A stretch of DNA of 64,000 nt from Watersipora subatra. Its lineage: Eukaryota > Bryozoa > Gymnolaemata > Cheilostomatida > Watersiporidae. The translations under genes were made by a program, and so were the position numbers. The stretch spans positions 46,735,196 to 46,799,195 of the forward strand of contig NC_088708.1 in NCBI RefSeq assembly GCF_963576615.1. Direction: 5' to 3'. Shown piece after piece: positions 1 through 13,900 of this stretch. How positions within the stretch are numbered: the first letter of the stretch is position 1; every line of letters starts with the position of its first letter. Under the pieces are notes generated by a model. That model did no database searches. It saw only the letters and a list, made by a program, of their open reading frames with translations, and was not told the origin of the DNA.

Positions 1-302
1 ACATAAACGACAACAGTACCATATTATTTAGTGTACATTTGCTATGAGACATGCTGTGGTGTGCTAAACAAACTGGACCCCTTTCATGGTGAACTAAAGC
101 TTTCATTTACAACATTGTTACTCATTGTAAATATAGTTACTAACCATAAATTATATATTAAATTATATAGTAAATTAGTCTTCGTTTTCAAATCCTGATT
201 TCAAATAATTATGTAGACTAAACAGCTGCAAAATCATGTTTTGAATGATTATGTAGGCTAAATTCTGAACATTTTATATTTTTAGTAGTTGAAGATTACA
301 AT

Positions 303-407
303 ATGTACAGATATGATCACATCATGTACAGATATGATCACACCATGTACAGATATGATCACACCATGTACAGATATGATCACACCATGTACAGATATGA
401 TCACACC
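303..407. repeat. Tandem array, 21-bp unit, 5 copies
   Basis: Near-perfect repeats of ATGTACAGATATGATCACAC plus one C; only the first unit differs by a base. Confidence 0.95.
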
Positions 408-428
408 ACAGACATTCTTATTATATTA

Positions 429-480
429 TATTTGCTTATTTCATCTCATATACACGTATATGAGATGAAATAAGCAAATA
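429..480. repeat. Perfect inverted repeat, 25-bp arms, 2-bp spacer
   Basis: Arms 429-453 and 456-480 are exact reverse complements, separated only by AC. The core reads CATATAC-AC-GTATATG. Confidence 0.97.
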
Positions 481-1912
481 AAAACACTATTAAAAATTTA
501 CCATGAGCTTTAATTGCTGGCCTCAAGTATATTTGTGATATCTGTATGAATACGTAAGATCAATTCCTTTACTGATAATAAATTGTGGGTGTTGACTGTC
601 AGAGGGAAGAACATTAAATTATTAAAATATTAATCACTGCTATAAAAATTCTTCTTTTTAAGCGTGTGAAATATTAATAGCATTAATAATATTTTAGCGA
701 ATATAATACAACTCCGCTCACAGAGATGCTGTCTGATACCATCATGGTATTACATTAACCAAACTGAGCAAAACATATTCATTGGCCTCTCATGTTTTTA
801 CAATGATGTTCCAGTCTGTTTTTTATTTGAATGGCCGCTAGTGTGAACCAGGCTTAAATACTGCTAACTAATATCATGTGCAGTTGTACTGTATAATATC
901 ATGTACAATTGTCCTGTATAATATCATGTACAATTGTACTGTATAATATCATGTACAATTATACTGTATAATATCATGTACAATTGTCATGTATAATATC
1001 ATGTTGGATCATGAAGCCCTCACATTTTGGCACATAGCTAGTGTCTACCTTGCTGGCGTTTACGTCAATTGTCGTGTTGTTCAATCACTCATTAATAATC
1101 AGTTCTATATTTAGCTTGCATTTGAGTCAAATCTATTTATTATTAGAAAAAGATTTTTGAAGAAAGAGGCAGATCACTATGATTCATGTGATTATTAATT
1201 TTGTTATAGCTAAATAAGTTAGAAACAACATTGCAAAGACTTTTTTTCAAATACATCTTTTTTCATAAGTCCATAATGAAGATTTAAGTAGTGGTTGTAA
1301 CTCTTACCGTTTATTGTTCATAAGAATGTAATTAAAATAATTTTTCTCTGATTGTTTAATTGCATAATATCTCAGACGGGTCTCAACATATCTGACTTGG
1401 TTGCATTAGATAATTATATTTTCATGTGATCAGTAACAAGATGGGACAACTTTTAGAAAATTAACAGGCTAGTGCAACTTTATCAAGCTACATCAACCAA
1501 TTTCTAATTATACATGAGTTGATGAGACATTGGTACATAATTTTACATACAGTAGTTTTAAATGAGTTGTCAATATATATATTTTGCAAGCATAAAATCA
1601 AAGGGAAGATAACCTCCACCAGGATGACATTCCACTCAACACTGCAATCGGTAGTGAGACCTGCTTGGTTACTAATCGGAATGGTTCTTTGAATCAGTTT
1701 AGTTTGGTTATTCATAATTGTAAAACTTGTTCAATAAAACATGAGTTTAAATGAACAAATACTGTTTTTAGTTAGTAATCGGCTATTGGTCATCGATGAT
1801 CAATGATTGGTTAATATTGATTAGCTAGTATTGATTGGGCGGTTCTAACACTACTATGTTTTGGCATTGTTTCGGCCTACATTCACTATCGCTTTTGTGA
1901 ACCCTGCTACAG
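481..1912. other. Upstream intronic sequence, no exon seen
   Basis: AT-rich sequence probably within an intron of the furin-repeat gene. Apart from the 25-bp tandem array I see no cysteine-rich exon or other coding signal. Confidence 0.5.
871..1003. repeat. Tandem array, 25-bp unit, about 5 copies
   Basis: Unit begins ATATCATGTACAATTGT and ends CTGTATA, with scattered substitutions. Confidence 0.93.
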
Positions 1913-4900
1913 ATGAACAGGATCGGGAGTGTGTGGCATGCAAAGACAACTGCACAAGCTGCGCCAGTCTTGACACCTGTCTTGTTTGCGATGATGCCTT
2001 TGACCTGGTTGGTGGAGAATGCATGCAAAAGTGCGACTCAAGGTAGGCACACCTCTCGTCGTTTGTCAGAAATCTCATTCCGGCCGGTACTCTTTTAGCT
2101 TGAAAGCTGCTGCTTTTAAGAGTTACCTGCTTTAAAGAAATAAACTGCATCGGTGTGTAGGAATGTGAACGGAAATTATATTGCTCAAATCTGGTAGTTG
2201 TCTTATCTTTGTGCAGTTATCAGTGAATAACCCTTTCTTTTTCCATTTATTATTATGAAGTGTGAGACAAACAGCTTTGTTATTTTAAGCACAACCCAAA
2301 TGATTGAAAAGCACTATAGTAAATTAAGCATTGATCTTTTGAGACTCATATACCTACTAATGATACAGTGAAACACGGATAACTCAAACTTCAAGGGACC
2401 GAGCAAAAGTGTTCGAGTTATTAGAGCGTTCAAGTTATCAGGACAGTCATAAGTGCATGTATTTATCAGTAGATACATGTACATATACAAACTATATATC
2501 AATCAAAAGCATAGATTGCTTGTTGCAAGTTAAAGGGTCTCTCGTGTGAAGTTTTAAATATTTTTAATCAGAAAGTATAGATATTTTTCTATCACTTGAG
2601 ATTTGTTTGTTGCTTTAGGTGATGTGACTGCCAGGACGTTCTCAGATTAAAATTGGCAAAACTTGATCGTGGTTAAAACGCTCAGAAAAAATACATACGT
2701 ATTTTTCTACCGAGCGTTTTAACCAAGATCAACTTTGCAGTAAGTCAGTTATTACAAAACTGCTTTACTATTAAAAACCCATTATCAATTTTGCCGATAT
2801 TACTTTAAAGTTATCCAAATTTTACCTCGCTTTTCTTGCTTTCGGAGGGCTTATCGGTAAGCGGATGTTTGGTAACATTTGATTTTTGCAAACCTTTAGA
2901 AAAGTCGTTAATAAAAATATTTGCCGATGTTGGTAATAACGAGGCCTGAGAACTACTAAAAGTCGATGTTTATCTCTATGGCTTGGAATAAAGTGATATT
3001 CTAAAGCGATAGTAACAACCGTCTTGGTAGCCGTTTGGCAAAAAACTGTTCGAGTTAACGGAGTTTCGGTCGAGTTATCTAAAGCCATTTATCATTGCGT
3101 GGGAACGGACCAAGCAAATCCATTCGAGTTAACCATGTGTTCGATATATCCAAGGGCGATTTATCCGAGTTTCACTGTATATGCTTTCTTAAAAAAACGG
3201 GTTTGGGGTGACTGACATCCTACCTTTCTCTTGTATTACTAATGTGTACAAGTTACTATCTTTTATTAGGAGTCATGACCCTCTGCGTCAGTCTTATGGT
3301 TAAATGTTTTTTGCAGGGAATATAGAGACAAAAATAGACAGTGTATTTCATGTGAGGACGAACTCTGTGTCGTCTGCAGTGCAGCTAATGAATGCAAAGC
3401 CTGCGATCCTTCCTACAGTCTCTACATGGCGAGCTGTGTCAAGGAGTGTCCGGTCCACACTTATTCAGTTAGAACTGGCCGAGATTCTGGACAGACAATC
3501 TGCAAGAAGTGTGTTGATGTCTTTTTGGTTATGATTGATTGGCTAATCTATGTACATTATTCTTGACCAAATCAAAATTGGTTTTATTTGTGGGTTAAAT
3601 GGCTGACAGCATGAACAGGCAACTTCGAATCTTACTCATTTTAAAAAAAGCATCACAATTTTAAAAAAGGAAGTATTGTTGCATGGTTGCAATTATGAAT
3701 GTTACTTTGGTTTGAAATGCCATCACTTGTTTGTAACCTGGCTAGACATAGTCAAGCATTTACACTATGTTGAAAAGACAACTCCCAACTACCATACGGC
3801 TACTTTAACACCTGCGTATCTGCTACACTGTGTGTAGCTACACTATCTGCTACACTGTGTGTATCTGCTACACAGTCACCATATGTTACAGTCAGGCCTT
3901 ATCATATAAAGTCTATTTGTTCTGATATTTGCTTCACATGCTTAAGTCATGGAATCTTGGAGCTATTATATCTATAAGAATGTATTGTATTTTGTCTGGT
4001 TCAATTTCAAGCCCAAAAACATACGTAAAATTCCTCAAAGTAAATTATGCATGATATTTTTAGATGCATTATATAAAACTGCGAAAAACTAAATGTCAAA
4101 ACTAACTAATGAAATAATCATCAACAAAAATAGATTTTTATTATGTTTTATCTACTTTTTATATTTTAATTTTACTTGCTTCTTCATCGCAGTGTTTCAA
4201 AAAATTTCCAAAGTTGTATGTCGAAAATTATTTTGTGTAGATTCAAATATTTTCTCAAATTTTGCGTGGTAAAATAGAAAATTGATATGTTAAGGTGGTT
4301 GCAAGCAGAGGCAGTTGTAAGTAGAGGTGGGGGTAAGTAGAGTCGATTTTAAGTTTAGGTGGTTGTAAGTAGAGGCGGTTGTAAGTAGAGGCGGCTGTAA
4401 GTAAAGGCGTTTGTAAGTAGAGGCGGTTTTAAGTAGAGACAGTTGTAAATAGTGGCGGTTGTAAGTAGAGGCGGTTGTAAGTGGAGGCGATTGTAAGTAG
4501 AGACGGATGTAAGTAAAACGGTTTTAAGTGGAGGCGATTTTAAGTTGAGGCGATTGTAAGTGGAAGCGGTTGTAAGTAGAGGCGGTTGTAAGTAGAGGCT
4601 GTTGTAAGTAGAGGCGGTTGTAAGTAGAGGCTGTTGTAAGTAGAGGCTGTTGTATGTGAGGTGGTTGTAAGTAGAGGCGGTTGTACGTAGAGGCGGTTGT
4701 AAGTAGAGGCTGTTGTATGTGAGGCGGTTGTAAGTAGAGGCGGTTGTACGTAGAGGCGGTTGTAAGTAGAGGCTGTTGTATGTGAGGCGGTTGTAAGTAG
4801 AGGCGGTTGTACGTAGAGGCGGTTGTAAGTAGAGGCGGTTGTAAGTAGAGGCGGTTGTACGTAGAGGCAGTTGTAAGTAGAGACGGTTGTAAGTAGAGGC

Positions 4901-7900
4901 GGTTGTAAGTAGAGGTGGACTGTATTTTATTTCAGTTGGAGCTTCTGGGTTTATCTATTTCAAGGAAAAGAACCAACCACCTTTTTTGTTCTCTGAAAGA
5001 CATATTATTATGATATAGGATGGAGCTGGTCATGGCCTTTGCTATGTTGTAGCTGCCACAAGACATGCGCTACCTGTAATGATGAGCAAGACAATAACTG
5101 CTTGTCATGTTTTGACAAATATCAGCTAACTTCGTCTCACACTTGCGTCAGCAACAAGACTTGTCCCTTTGGTCAGTTCAGGGAGCTGAGTGTAGGTAGC
5201 TGTCAGCCTTGTCACGACTCGTGTAACACTTGCTCTGACCAGACCAACTTGGGATGCACCTCTTGCAAGGAGAACAGGTAAGTCAGGATGATTCAGAATG
5301 TCTTTGAACCAAAGCTCTGTCATGAAAATGTCATAAGGATTCAAGTGCTAACCCAGAGATGTCATTGAATTTAGCTGAGCATGGACCTTGAGTTATGATA
5401 AGATTTGTAGCTTTGACTTGATAATGTCGGAATAAGGAATCTATTTCTAGGGCAGAGAGAGGGAGGGAGGGGGGGAGAGGGAGGGGGGGAGAGGGAGGGG
5501 GAGAGAGGGGGAGGGGAGAGGGAGAAGGAGAGAGGGAGGAGAGAGGGAGGAGGGAGAGAGGGAGAAAAAGGGAGAGAGAGAGAGAAAAAGGGAGAGAGCG
5601 AGAGGAAAGGAGAGAGAGGAAGGGAGAGAGAACGAGAGGAAGGGAGAGAGTGAGAGGAAGGGAGAGAGTGAGAGGAAGGGAGAGAGTGAGAGGAAGGGAG
5701 AGAGAGTGTGTGTGCGTGCGTGTGTGTTTGCGTGCGTGTGTTTGCGTGCGTGTGTGCGTTTGCGTGCGTGTATGTGCGTGCGTGTATGTGCGTGTGTGTG
5801 AAAGAGAGAGAGAAACAGGGACAGGGGAAAAGAAACGGGGACAGGGAAAGCAGTGGCAAAGAGAGGGAACAAGAGAGGGAACAAGAGAGGGAACAAGAGA
5901 GGAGAGCGGAAACAGGGGGAGCAAGAAGGAAGGGGGTGTTCTGGTCAAAAGCGTATCCATACATTGTTTAGTCGTCTCTTGGTTGATTCTTGTAACACTT
6001 TTACGTTGAGCCACCAAAGTTTTTACACCTAATTTAGGCTTATCATTGGAATATATATATAGGCAATGGGACTGGGACAAACCCTAGCCTGGATGTAAGG
6101 AAATCTGTACTACTGCATTTAGAGGGGTTGTCTGGCACCATTCTAGAGTATACATGCTGTAACCCAGTGTGCTCGCAGCAGTACCATGGAAATGGTGTCG
6201 CTCTTCAGAGTGCTCAGTTAACACAGGCATTATATATATTATATGCATATGTACATGTATATACATATACCATATATACGATGTATTTATACATATATAT
6301 TGAAAATATATTATATGTATATCATAAATATTGTATATAATATATATTACGCAATATATATTATACGATATATATTATACAATATATATTATATATACTA
6401 TATAATATATGTATATTACATGTAATATATATATTACTTATAATATGTATATATTACATATGTGTGCGCAGTCAATGCAAAGATTATGTATATTTAGTAA
6501 AACAACTCATCCCCTCCCAACCTAGAAGTGTTAAATCAATCAGATGAGGTCATTTCAAGCTCCTAACATCAGATTTACAAGTTTAGGAAAATACTGATTC
6601 TAGTCTCAATATAGCAGCTGATGTTTTTAGAAGCCATTCTTGTTCAGCTGAAAGTCTGTGATTACAGTTATCTCAAGGATGGGTCATGCGTCGAAGACTG
6701 TGGGCTTGGTTTTTTCAAGTTCATCGATGAGACGGATTCTCATGCTTCCTGTCAACAGTGTCATCTCTCTTGCGCAAATTGTACAGGCTTTACAAACACT
6801 TCCTGTTTGAGCTGTCCAGATTCGGCCAAGCTGATTGAGGAGAACGGGTCATGTGAGCCCATCTGTCCAGCTGGGTATATATTTATCCATAACATCATGG
6901 TGGATAGATCTGTAAACTTAGCGTAGATATCTCAGTAACTTTTGGGTTCAGGAGGGCTCAACTTTTACAAGCTGAAGATTTTAGAAACGCTTGTGGTGTT
7001 GAAATGGCTATTATTATTATTGTTACTATTATATCATATTATGGTACAGTAGAACCGACACCCTCCAGGTAAAGTAGGTCTAAGAGTGTGTTTGTGAATC
7101 CAAGACTAAGTAGTGGACATTAAGTGACATCAGACACTGGCTCTGAAAAAGGGTTCATAAACACTTGCTGCTTGTTACAAACAGCTCCATCAGAGGCGCT
7201 ATGTATGTTAGCTTATTATGGTAGGTTCTGATTGGTTATTGGTTATAAATATTAGTTATGTTGTCTGTAGAACTTACCGAAAAATATACATGGATAAGAG
7301 AGATTCTGTTACTTCTTCGGCTTCAGAAGATGGAGGGGATCTTTATAGCGTCTCGACTCAAACAACTGTGAATACCAGTGGTTACGCTTGCGACCGCTGT
7401 CCAGATGAATGCTTGACCTGCTCAGGTCCTCGAGTTGCTGACTGCAGCACCTGTCATATAGACAAGGCTCTTAACCACGGTAGCCTCACTTCCTAGCTAT
7501 CCCTTCCTCGATGACCTTCATACATACAATGCTTGTTTGTTCTATGAATGCATTTATTGTAGCAGTGAACTTTTTGTTCTTATCTTAATCGGAAGTGGCT
7601 GTGAGTTGCTATATAAGATAAAGGTGTACACGTAATGCAATTTTCAAAAGCATGCATAAATTTTGTGCGAGTCAAATTATAGCCCAAACTCTAAAAAGCT
7701 AATGAAAATAATTTTAAAAATAATTTAAAGTCATTTTCGGATCAAGTGATTCCATAAAGGAGTCTTCTGTTCGCTGCAAGTGAAACCAATGAATTATAAG
7801 TCATGCAGCCATGTCTGACACAACTTTGAATTTTGCAGTTATGATTACCTTTTATATCAAAAATATTTCAATTTTGACACATTGGCGATCATCTTTGGTG

Positions 7901-10900
7901 ATCCACTTTCATTCTCATGCATGATGGCATTTCAACTTTGCATAATTTTCTGGTGATGAACAGCATATCTATAGGTAGAGGTAAACTAAAAGTAACATCA
8001 TTTGGTAAAAATGGTAATACATAATATTCAATGATCGTATGGATATAATGAGGGAATCACCCAGTGACCTATAGGTACATTGTATATTCAATTTGAATTA
8101 TGTATTTGCTAGTAGAAAATAAAAAATATTTTGTAGAACATGTAGAATATTAACTATGTTTATTATTGAAGGCGATAAAGTAAGATTATCTAAAGGTTTT
8201 CTGTAGCGATTGTCTTCCATCATTTATTTTATGTTTTGAAGCCATGACAATTCTGAGTTTTAGTACGTAAATACCCAAAATTCAATGAATCAAATGTTTT
8301 ATTTCATATACAAAAAACTTGCCACTTTTATGTAGAAATATTTATAAAAATTGAATTATGCTACATTTTTTAACAGTAAAAGCTACAAACAAACTCATAA
8401 GTATTTGGAACAGCCAGCGCAACTATTTAATGTCTGACATTTTTATTGCTTGTGCCTGGAGTTGCTTCCTCATGGCCTGACTTTGGATAGGAGCAAACAA
8501 CTCAGTGTGTTAGCTTTATCATTACGTATTAGGAAATTGAGGGTAATGATTAATGGCTATCATAGTTTCATTATTTTAAATGTAAACTCTCGGTCTTAAT
8601 TTATATGAGCGCAGTAATAGTTTGCTCTTCACAGTTATCTGGTGTCTATTGGCGTGAATACCATAAAGCATTGTTTGATTTGATGGAAGAGATGTTAGCC
8701 TCCCTCCAATGGTTAATATTCAATGATAAATAGGTTGTGTTCTTATTGCTGAGTTTTCATAGTTTGGCTTCTGCCAAAGTGCTGACTAGAAATCTAGTCT
8801 GAGGTTTTGAGAAAAGCTGCTGGATTGTCGTCGTGTCATCATCTCGCAAGCAGCAATATGAAATAAGCGTATCACTTTATTTCTGCAGCTGGACAGTGTG
8901 TGAGCGAATGTGAAGATGGATACTTCAAGAAGAATGTTTTCTTAAAAGGAGGAGAGAGTCAGTATGTCTGTCATATATGCAACTCACTCTGTGCCACTTG
9001 CAATGGTAAGTCTGCCAATTTACCGTGAATATCAGGTTAGTTTTTAGGCTCACTTGTTTTCCAATTTCTTAGCTGTATTTGGATTTAACACAGTTTTTGA
9101 AGCATTAAAATTAGCATCGTGGTGTTCAGAACTACAGAATCACAAATTCATTGGACTGAAAAGATATTAGGATGACAGAACATGTCACTGCACGTCTGTA
9201 TGACTTGTATTCATTGTTGCATACTCTGAGAGTGGTAGGAGACACAATATTTATAGACCATCGCAGTGACCATGGTACTTTTTCAGTGTCTAACCAGAAA
9301 ATGAAAAAATCCATGATATTTCTATGTAATATCTATGCCTAATATTTATATGTATCTATATATATACATGTATATATATAAAAAAAAACTGTTTCCTCAC
9401 CCCGGATACCCCGTATGGGTGGTAAATTCTGCTCTAACTCGGGTCTCCTACCAGAGACCTGGGAGTTTGAGCACTCGCCTCAAGATCTTAGCTGTTCCCA
9501 ATAGCGCACTTTTCTGCAACTCACCTGAGTTGCAGAAAAGTATATTATATATATATATAATATAATATATATATATATATTATATATCTATATATAATAT
9601 CTAGAGTAATATTTCTATGTCTCAATATGTCCCCCGTAACTAATGTTATTAACATTTCCTAAAATTTGTGGATTTGGACCATTTTAAACATGACCAGCTA
9701 ATCGTAGGCGCTATTCAATGAAGTCTAAAACAAAGGTTTTGGCATTAAAGGTAAAAAAGTTTTAGCTATGAAGTTGGAGATTAGTATAAAACATACGGCT
9801 GTACAATAGCAATAAAACATATGGCAGTACAATAGCAATAAAACATACGGCGGTACAATTGCAATAAAACATATGGCGGTACAATAGCAATAAAACATAC
9901 GGCAGTACAATAGCAATAAAACATACAGCGGTACAATAGCAATAAAACATACGGCGGTACAATAGCAATAAAACATACGATGGTACAATAGCAATAAAAC
10001 ATACGGCTGTACAATAGCAATAAAACATACGGCAGTACAATAGCAATAAAACATATGGCGGTACAATAGCAATAAAACATACGGCGGTACAATAGCAATA
10101 AAACATACGGCGGTACAATAGCAATAAAACATACGGCTGTACAATAGCAATAAAACATACGGCGGTACAATAGCAATAAAACATACGGCGGTACAATAGC
10201 AATAAAACATATGGCAGTACAATAGCAATAAAACATATGGCTGTACAATAGCAATAAAACATATGGCAGTACAATAGCAATAAAACATACGGCGGTACAA
10301 TAGCAATAAAACATACGGCGGTACAATAGCAATAAAACATACGGCTGTACAATAGCAATAAAACATACGGCGGTACAATAGCAATAAAACATACGGCGGT
10401 ACAATATCAATCAAACATACGGCGGTACAATAGCAATAAAACATACGGCGGTACAATAGCAATAAAACATATGGCGGTACAATAGCAATAAAACATACGG
10501 CTGTACAATAGCAATAAAACATACGGCGGTACAATAGCAATAAAACATACGGCGGTACAATAGCAATAAAACATACGGCGGTACAATAGCAATAAAACAT
10601 ACGGCTGTACAATAGCAATAAAACATACGGCGGTACAATAGCAATAAAACATATGGCGGTACAATAGCAATAAAACATACGGCGGTACAATAGCAATAAA
10701 ACATACGGCGGTACAATAGCAATAAAACATATGGCTGTACAATAGCAATAAAACATACGGCGGTACAATAGCAATAAAACATATGGCTGTACAATAGCAA
10801 TAAAACATATGACGGTACAATAGCAATAAAACAAATACGATCAATAACAACACATGATATTGACATGACATTGATTACACTTCTTAGTTGTTTTTTAAAT

Positions 10901-13900
10901 GGAAGATCCATTTTTTTAAGTCGTTTCAAGATCCATGTTTTTCCTTCATTCAGGATAACTCCCCTTCAGTCTCTCGTCCCTCGACATGTATTGAGGTACA
11001 ATTTATAGTCTTTCTCCTTTTCTATATTATTGTAGTCATTTGGGATGATTGTATTATAGATCGGTATTTGTCAGCTCATGTCAAGGCTGTAGCCATTCCC
11101 TGATCATTTTTTGCACCTAGCAAAATAACCAGTCATGTCGAATGTTAAAATAGTTTTCTCTCACAAAATTCACTTACAAATTTTCTAGTGTTAGGAGCAT
11201 CACCTGCTATCAAACATAAAATTTTTGTCTAGTATATAATAATGCTCAGGTGAAGCCAAAAAGCTGTTAACCAGTTGAAAATCTGTGTGGCTAGCAACCT
11301 TTGAACCTGTACATCAGGCTTCATTAATAATGGCAGTCTTGCAACTGAATTAATCACTCCCTTTATGGCGTGCCAATTGACAGCTACTTGTTGCTATTGG
11401 CAACTAAATCAATAGCTTTCCTATCACCTTTGAGTTTATTTCTATTATACAAGGTGAGGAAGAACTATGGTTGGCAGCTAGTCTTTTCAAAAGCTCAACA
11501 TTCCATAACGTATTTTTATTAGGCTGTTATGAGAATTCTTACGCAGACTTTAGACAGAAATCAAGACTGAGTTGAGTGGAATGAAGGATATGGCTTTAAG
11601 GGTACCAAAGCTATCTTTTAATCATGGCTATGACAGAAATAAAACTACAGTTTCTATTCATGTGAAATTGAGGCTATGGCTTGAGTGGAACCGAGAAACT
11701 AAAGTTATAACTTCAGCCAAAGCCATGAAGTAAAACGATCAAACAATACAGTTTTGATTATAACAATGGTTCCGCCTGGTAATTTCATAATAATCTTTTT
11801 CATTTATGGCATAAACTCCTTTTCTTTATAATCTCAGACCATACATATTATACATATTTGAAAAAAATAAATTTTTTAGACATTCTGTCTACCACCAAAG
11901 GTGCACTCTAGCAATAAAATCAGTTTAATGGGCACCCATTATATCCTATCAGGTCAGTCTAGGCTTATGGTGTCATACCAAATACTAGGATGCTAGAAAT
12001 ACTCTAAAGGAACTTAAAACCACCACCAATTAACTCTTATAGAGCTATGTTCTAAAATTATGTCAATTTAAGTTGCGTTTCCCACCAATTTAAATATAAT
12101 TTAAATATTATATTTACGCCGAAAATGCCCTATTGTACCAAAATTAAACTAGTAAAACAAATATCAGTTAGTTTTACATAATATTCTTTTCCAGTACAGT
12201 TTGAGCGCTCCATTGATGTGCATATTGTCATAATTCACATAATACCGATGGAACAATATATGAATTAACAACAAAAAGTGTTTTTTTTTCAAGTGGTCCC
12301 ATAATTTTGATCACCACTAGTTTGTTTTAGAAAGTAGCAGCTGCAAAAATGGCAATTATAGGTTGAACAAATTATAATTTGCATAAATCTTAAGATAATA
12401 AATATAATATAGAAGATGAACAAATTATATTTGTACAGAGACCAACCTGTTTTCACCAGCAACTGACTTTCAATCTTTTATTTGTGTTTTTATATGAAAG
12501 GTTCTAATTTAACTTTCAGCTCGGCCTGCAACAAATTACCGCAATAGTAATTGTGGGAGCAGTTACTGTACAAACCGTGTAACATGTAGGTCCAGATAAG
12601 TACTAGCTTTTTCAAAAAGGAAGAATGTCATTTTTAACCGGGTGTGTCATTGTTAGAAGAAATAATACTTCTTGTTACAGATGCCACGTCAAATGCCTGT
12701 CTCTCCTGCCCCGACAGTTATGTTCTTTTCCACAATCAGTGCGTTAAGGAGCCCACATGCTATCAGGGCCAGTTCTACAGCTCTGCTGAAGATGTATGTG
12801 GACTTATTTACTACTTTCTACTTTCCTTTGGTTGAACGTTTTATAGTTTCTGTGCTATGCTGTCGGAGTTCAGTAGAACAAACTGTTAGATGATAAGAAT
12901 AGAGGAAATGCTTATGTCGATGACTTCCAGTGACGATGACTTCCAGTAACGATGACTTCCAGTGACGATGACTTCGAGTGATGATGACTTCCAGTGACGA
13001 TGACTTCCAGTGACGATGACTTCCAGTGATGATGACTTCCAGTGACGATGACTTCCAGTGATGATGACTTCCAGTGGCGATGACTTCCAGTGACGATGAC
13101 TTCCAGTGATGGTGACTTCCAGTGACGGTGACTTCCAGTGAAGATGACTTCCAGTGACGATGATTTCCAGTGACGATGACTTCCAGTGACGATGACTTCC
13201 AGTGACGATGACTTCCAGTGTCGATGACTTCCAGTGACGATGCACTAAGTTGAATGATTGAAGTTATTAGAAACTAAACTGGTTAGCTAAGGAAAAGCAG
13301 TTTTATTTGGTCATACTCGATGCCAAAACTGGCGACTGGCCTGAATTAAGTGCGCGTCGTCTTCTCTTAACCACCACTCAGAGCTATGACATCATGTTAT
13401 TAATTGTGAAAACTGTTAAAAATATAATTGAAGAAGCTAAATCAAAATTTAAAAAATCGATGTTTTTAAAACCAGTAAATTAGTGATGAATGTGTATATA
13501 TTACACACATACGCTAGCCATGACATTTTTATGCACATATAGTATTGGGCATTAAGCTGTTATCTGCCATTTAAGCGCATAGGTTGCCGGGGTTAGGCTA
13601 ATATCTGCCATTTAAGCTCATAGGTTGCCTGGGTTAGGCTAATATCTGCTGTGAAACATTTTTTTAGACCTATGGTACAAATGCTAGCTATAAAAACAGA
13701 AATATACAGAGAGTAAACGTAAAGAATAGCTAAAAGTATGTAACATACTCTACTTAGCCTAAAATTTGTTTACATGCGCATGTACATACAAAAGCCAAAT
13801 AAAAAAAGTTTAATTTTAAAAGTTTAAAAGTTTAATTTTAATGTAGCTGTTAAAAGGTTATACTTTGTCATTAAAAAGCTCAATAGTAAGTCGAGAGAGA

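Noticed and set aside
5331-6080. Long - strand frames rich in Ser, Leu, Pro, His and Thr
   Set aside because: Produced by the polypurine and TG low-complexity tract.
9725-10834. Three long - strand frames (up to 369 codons) with a repeating hydrophobic peptide
   Set aside because: They are translations of the 26-bp array in all three frames; codon content follows the repeat and no start context or homology exists.
12886-13245. 119-codon - strand frame with a 16-residue period
   Set aside because: Translation of the 16-bp minisatellite.
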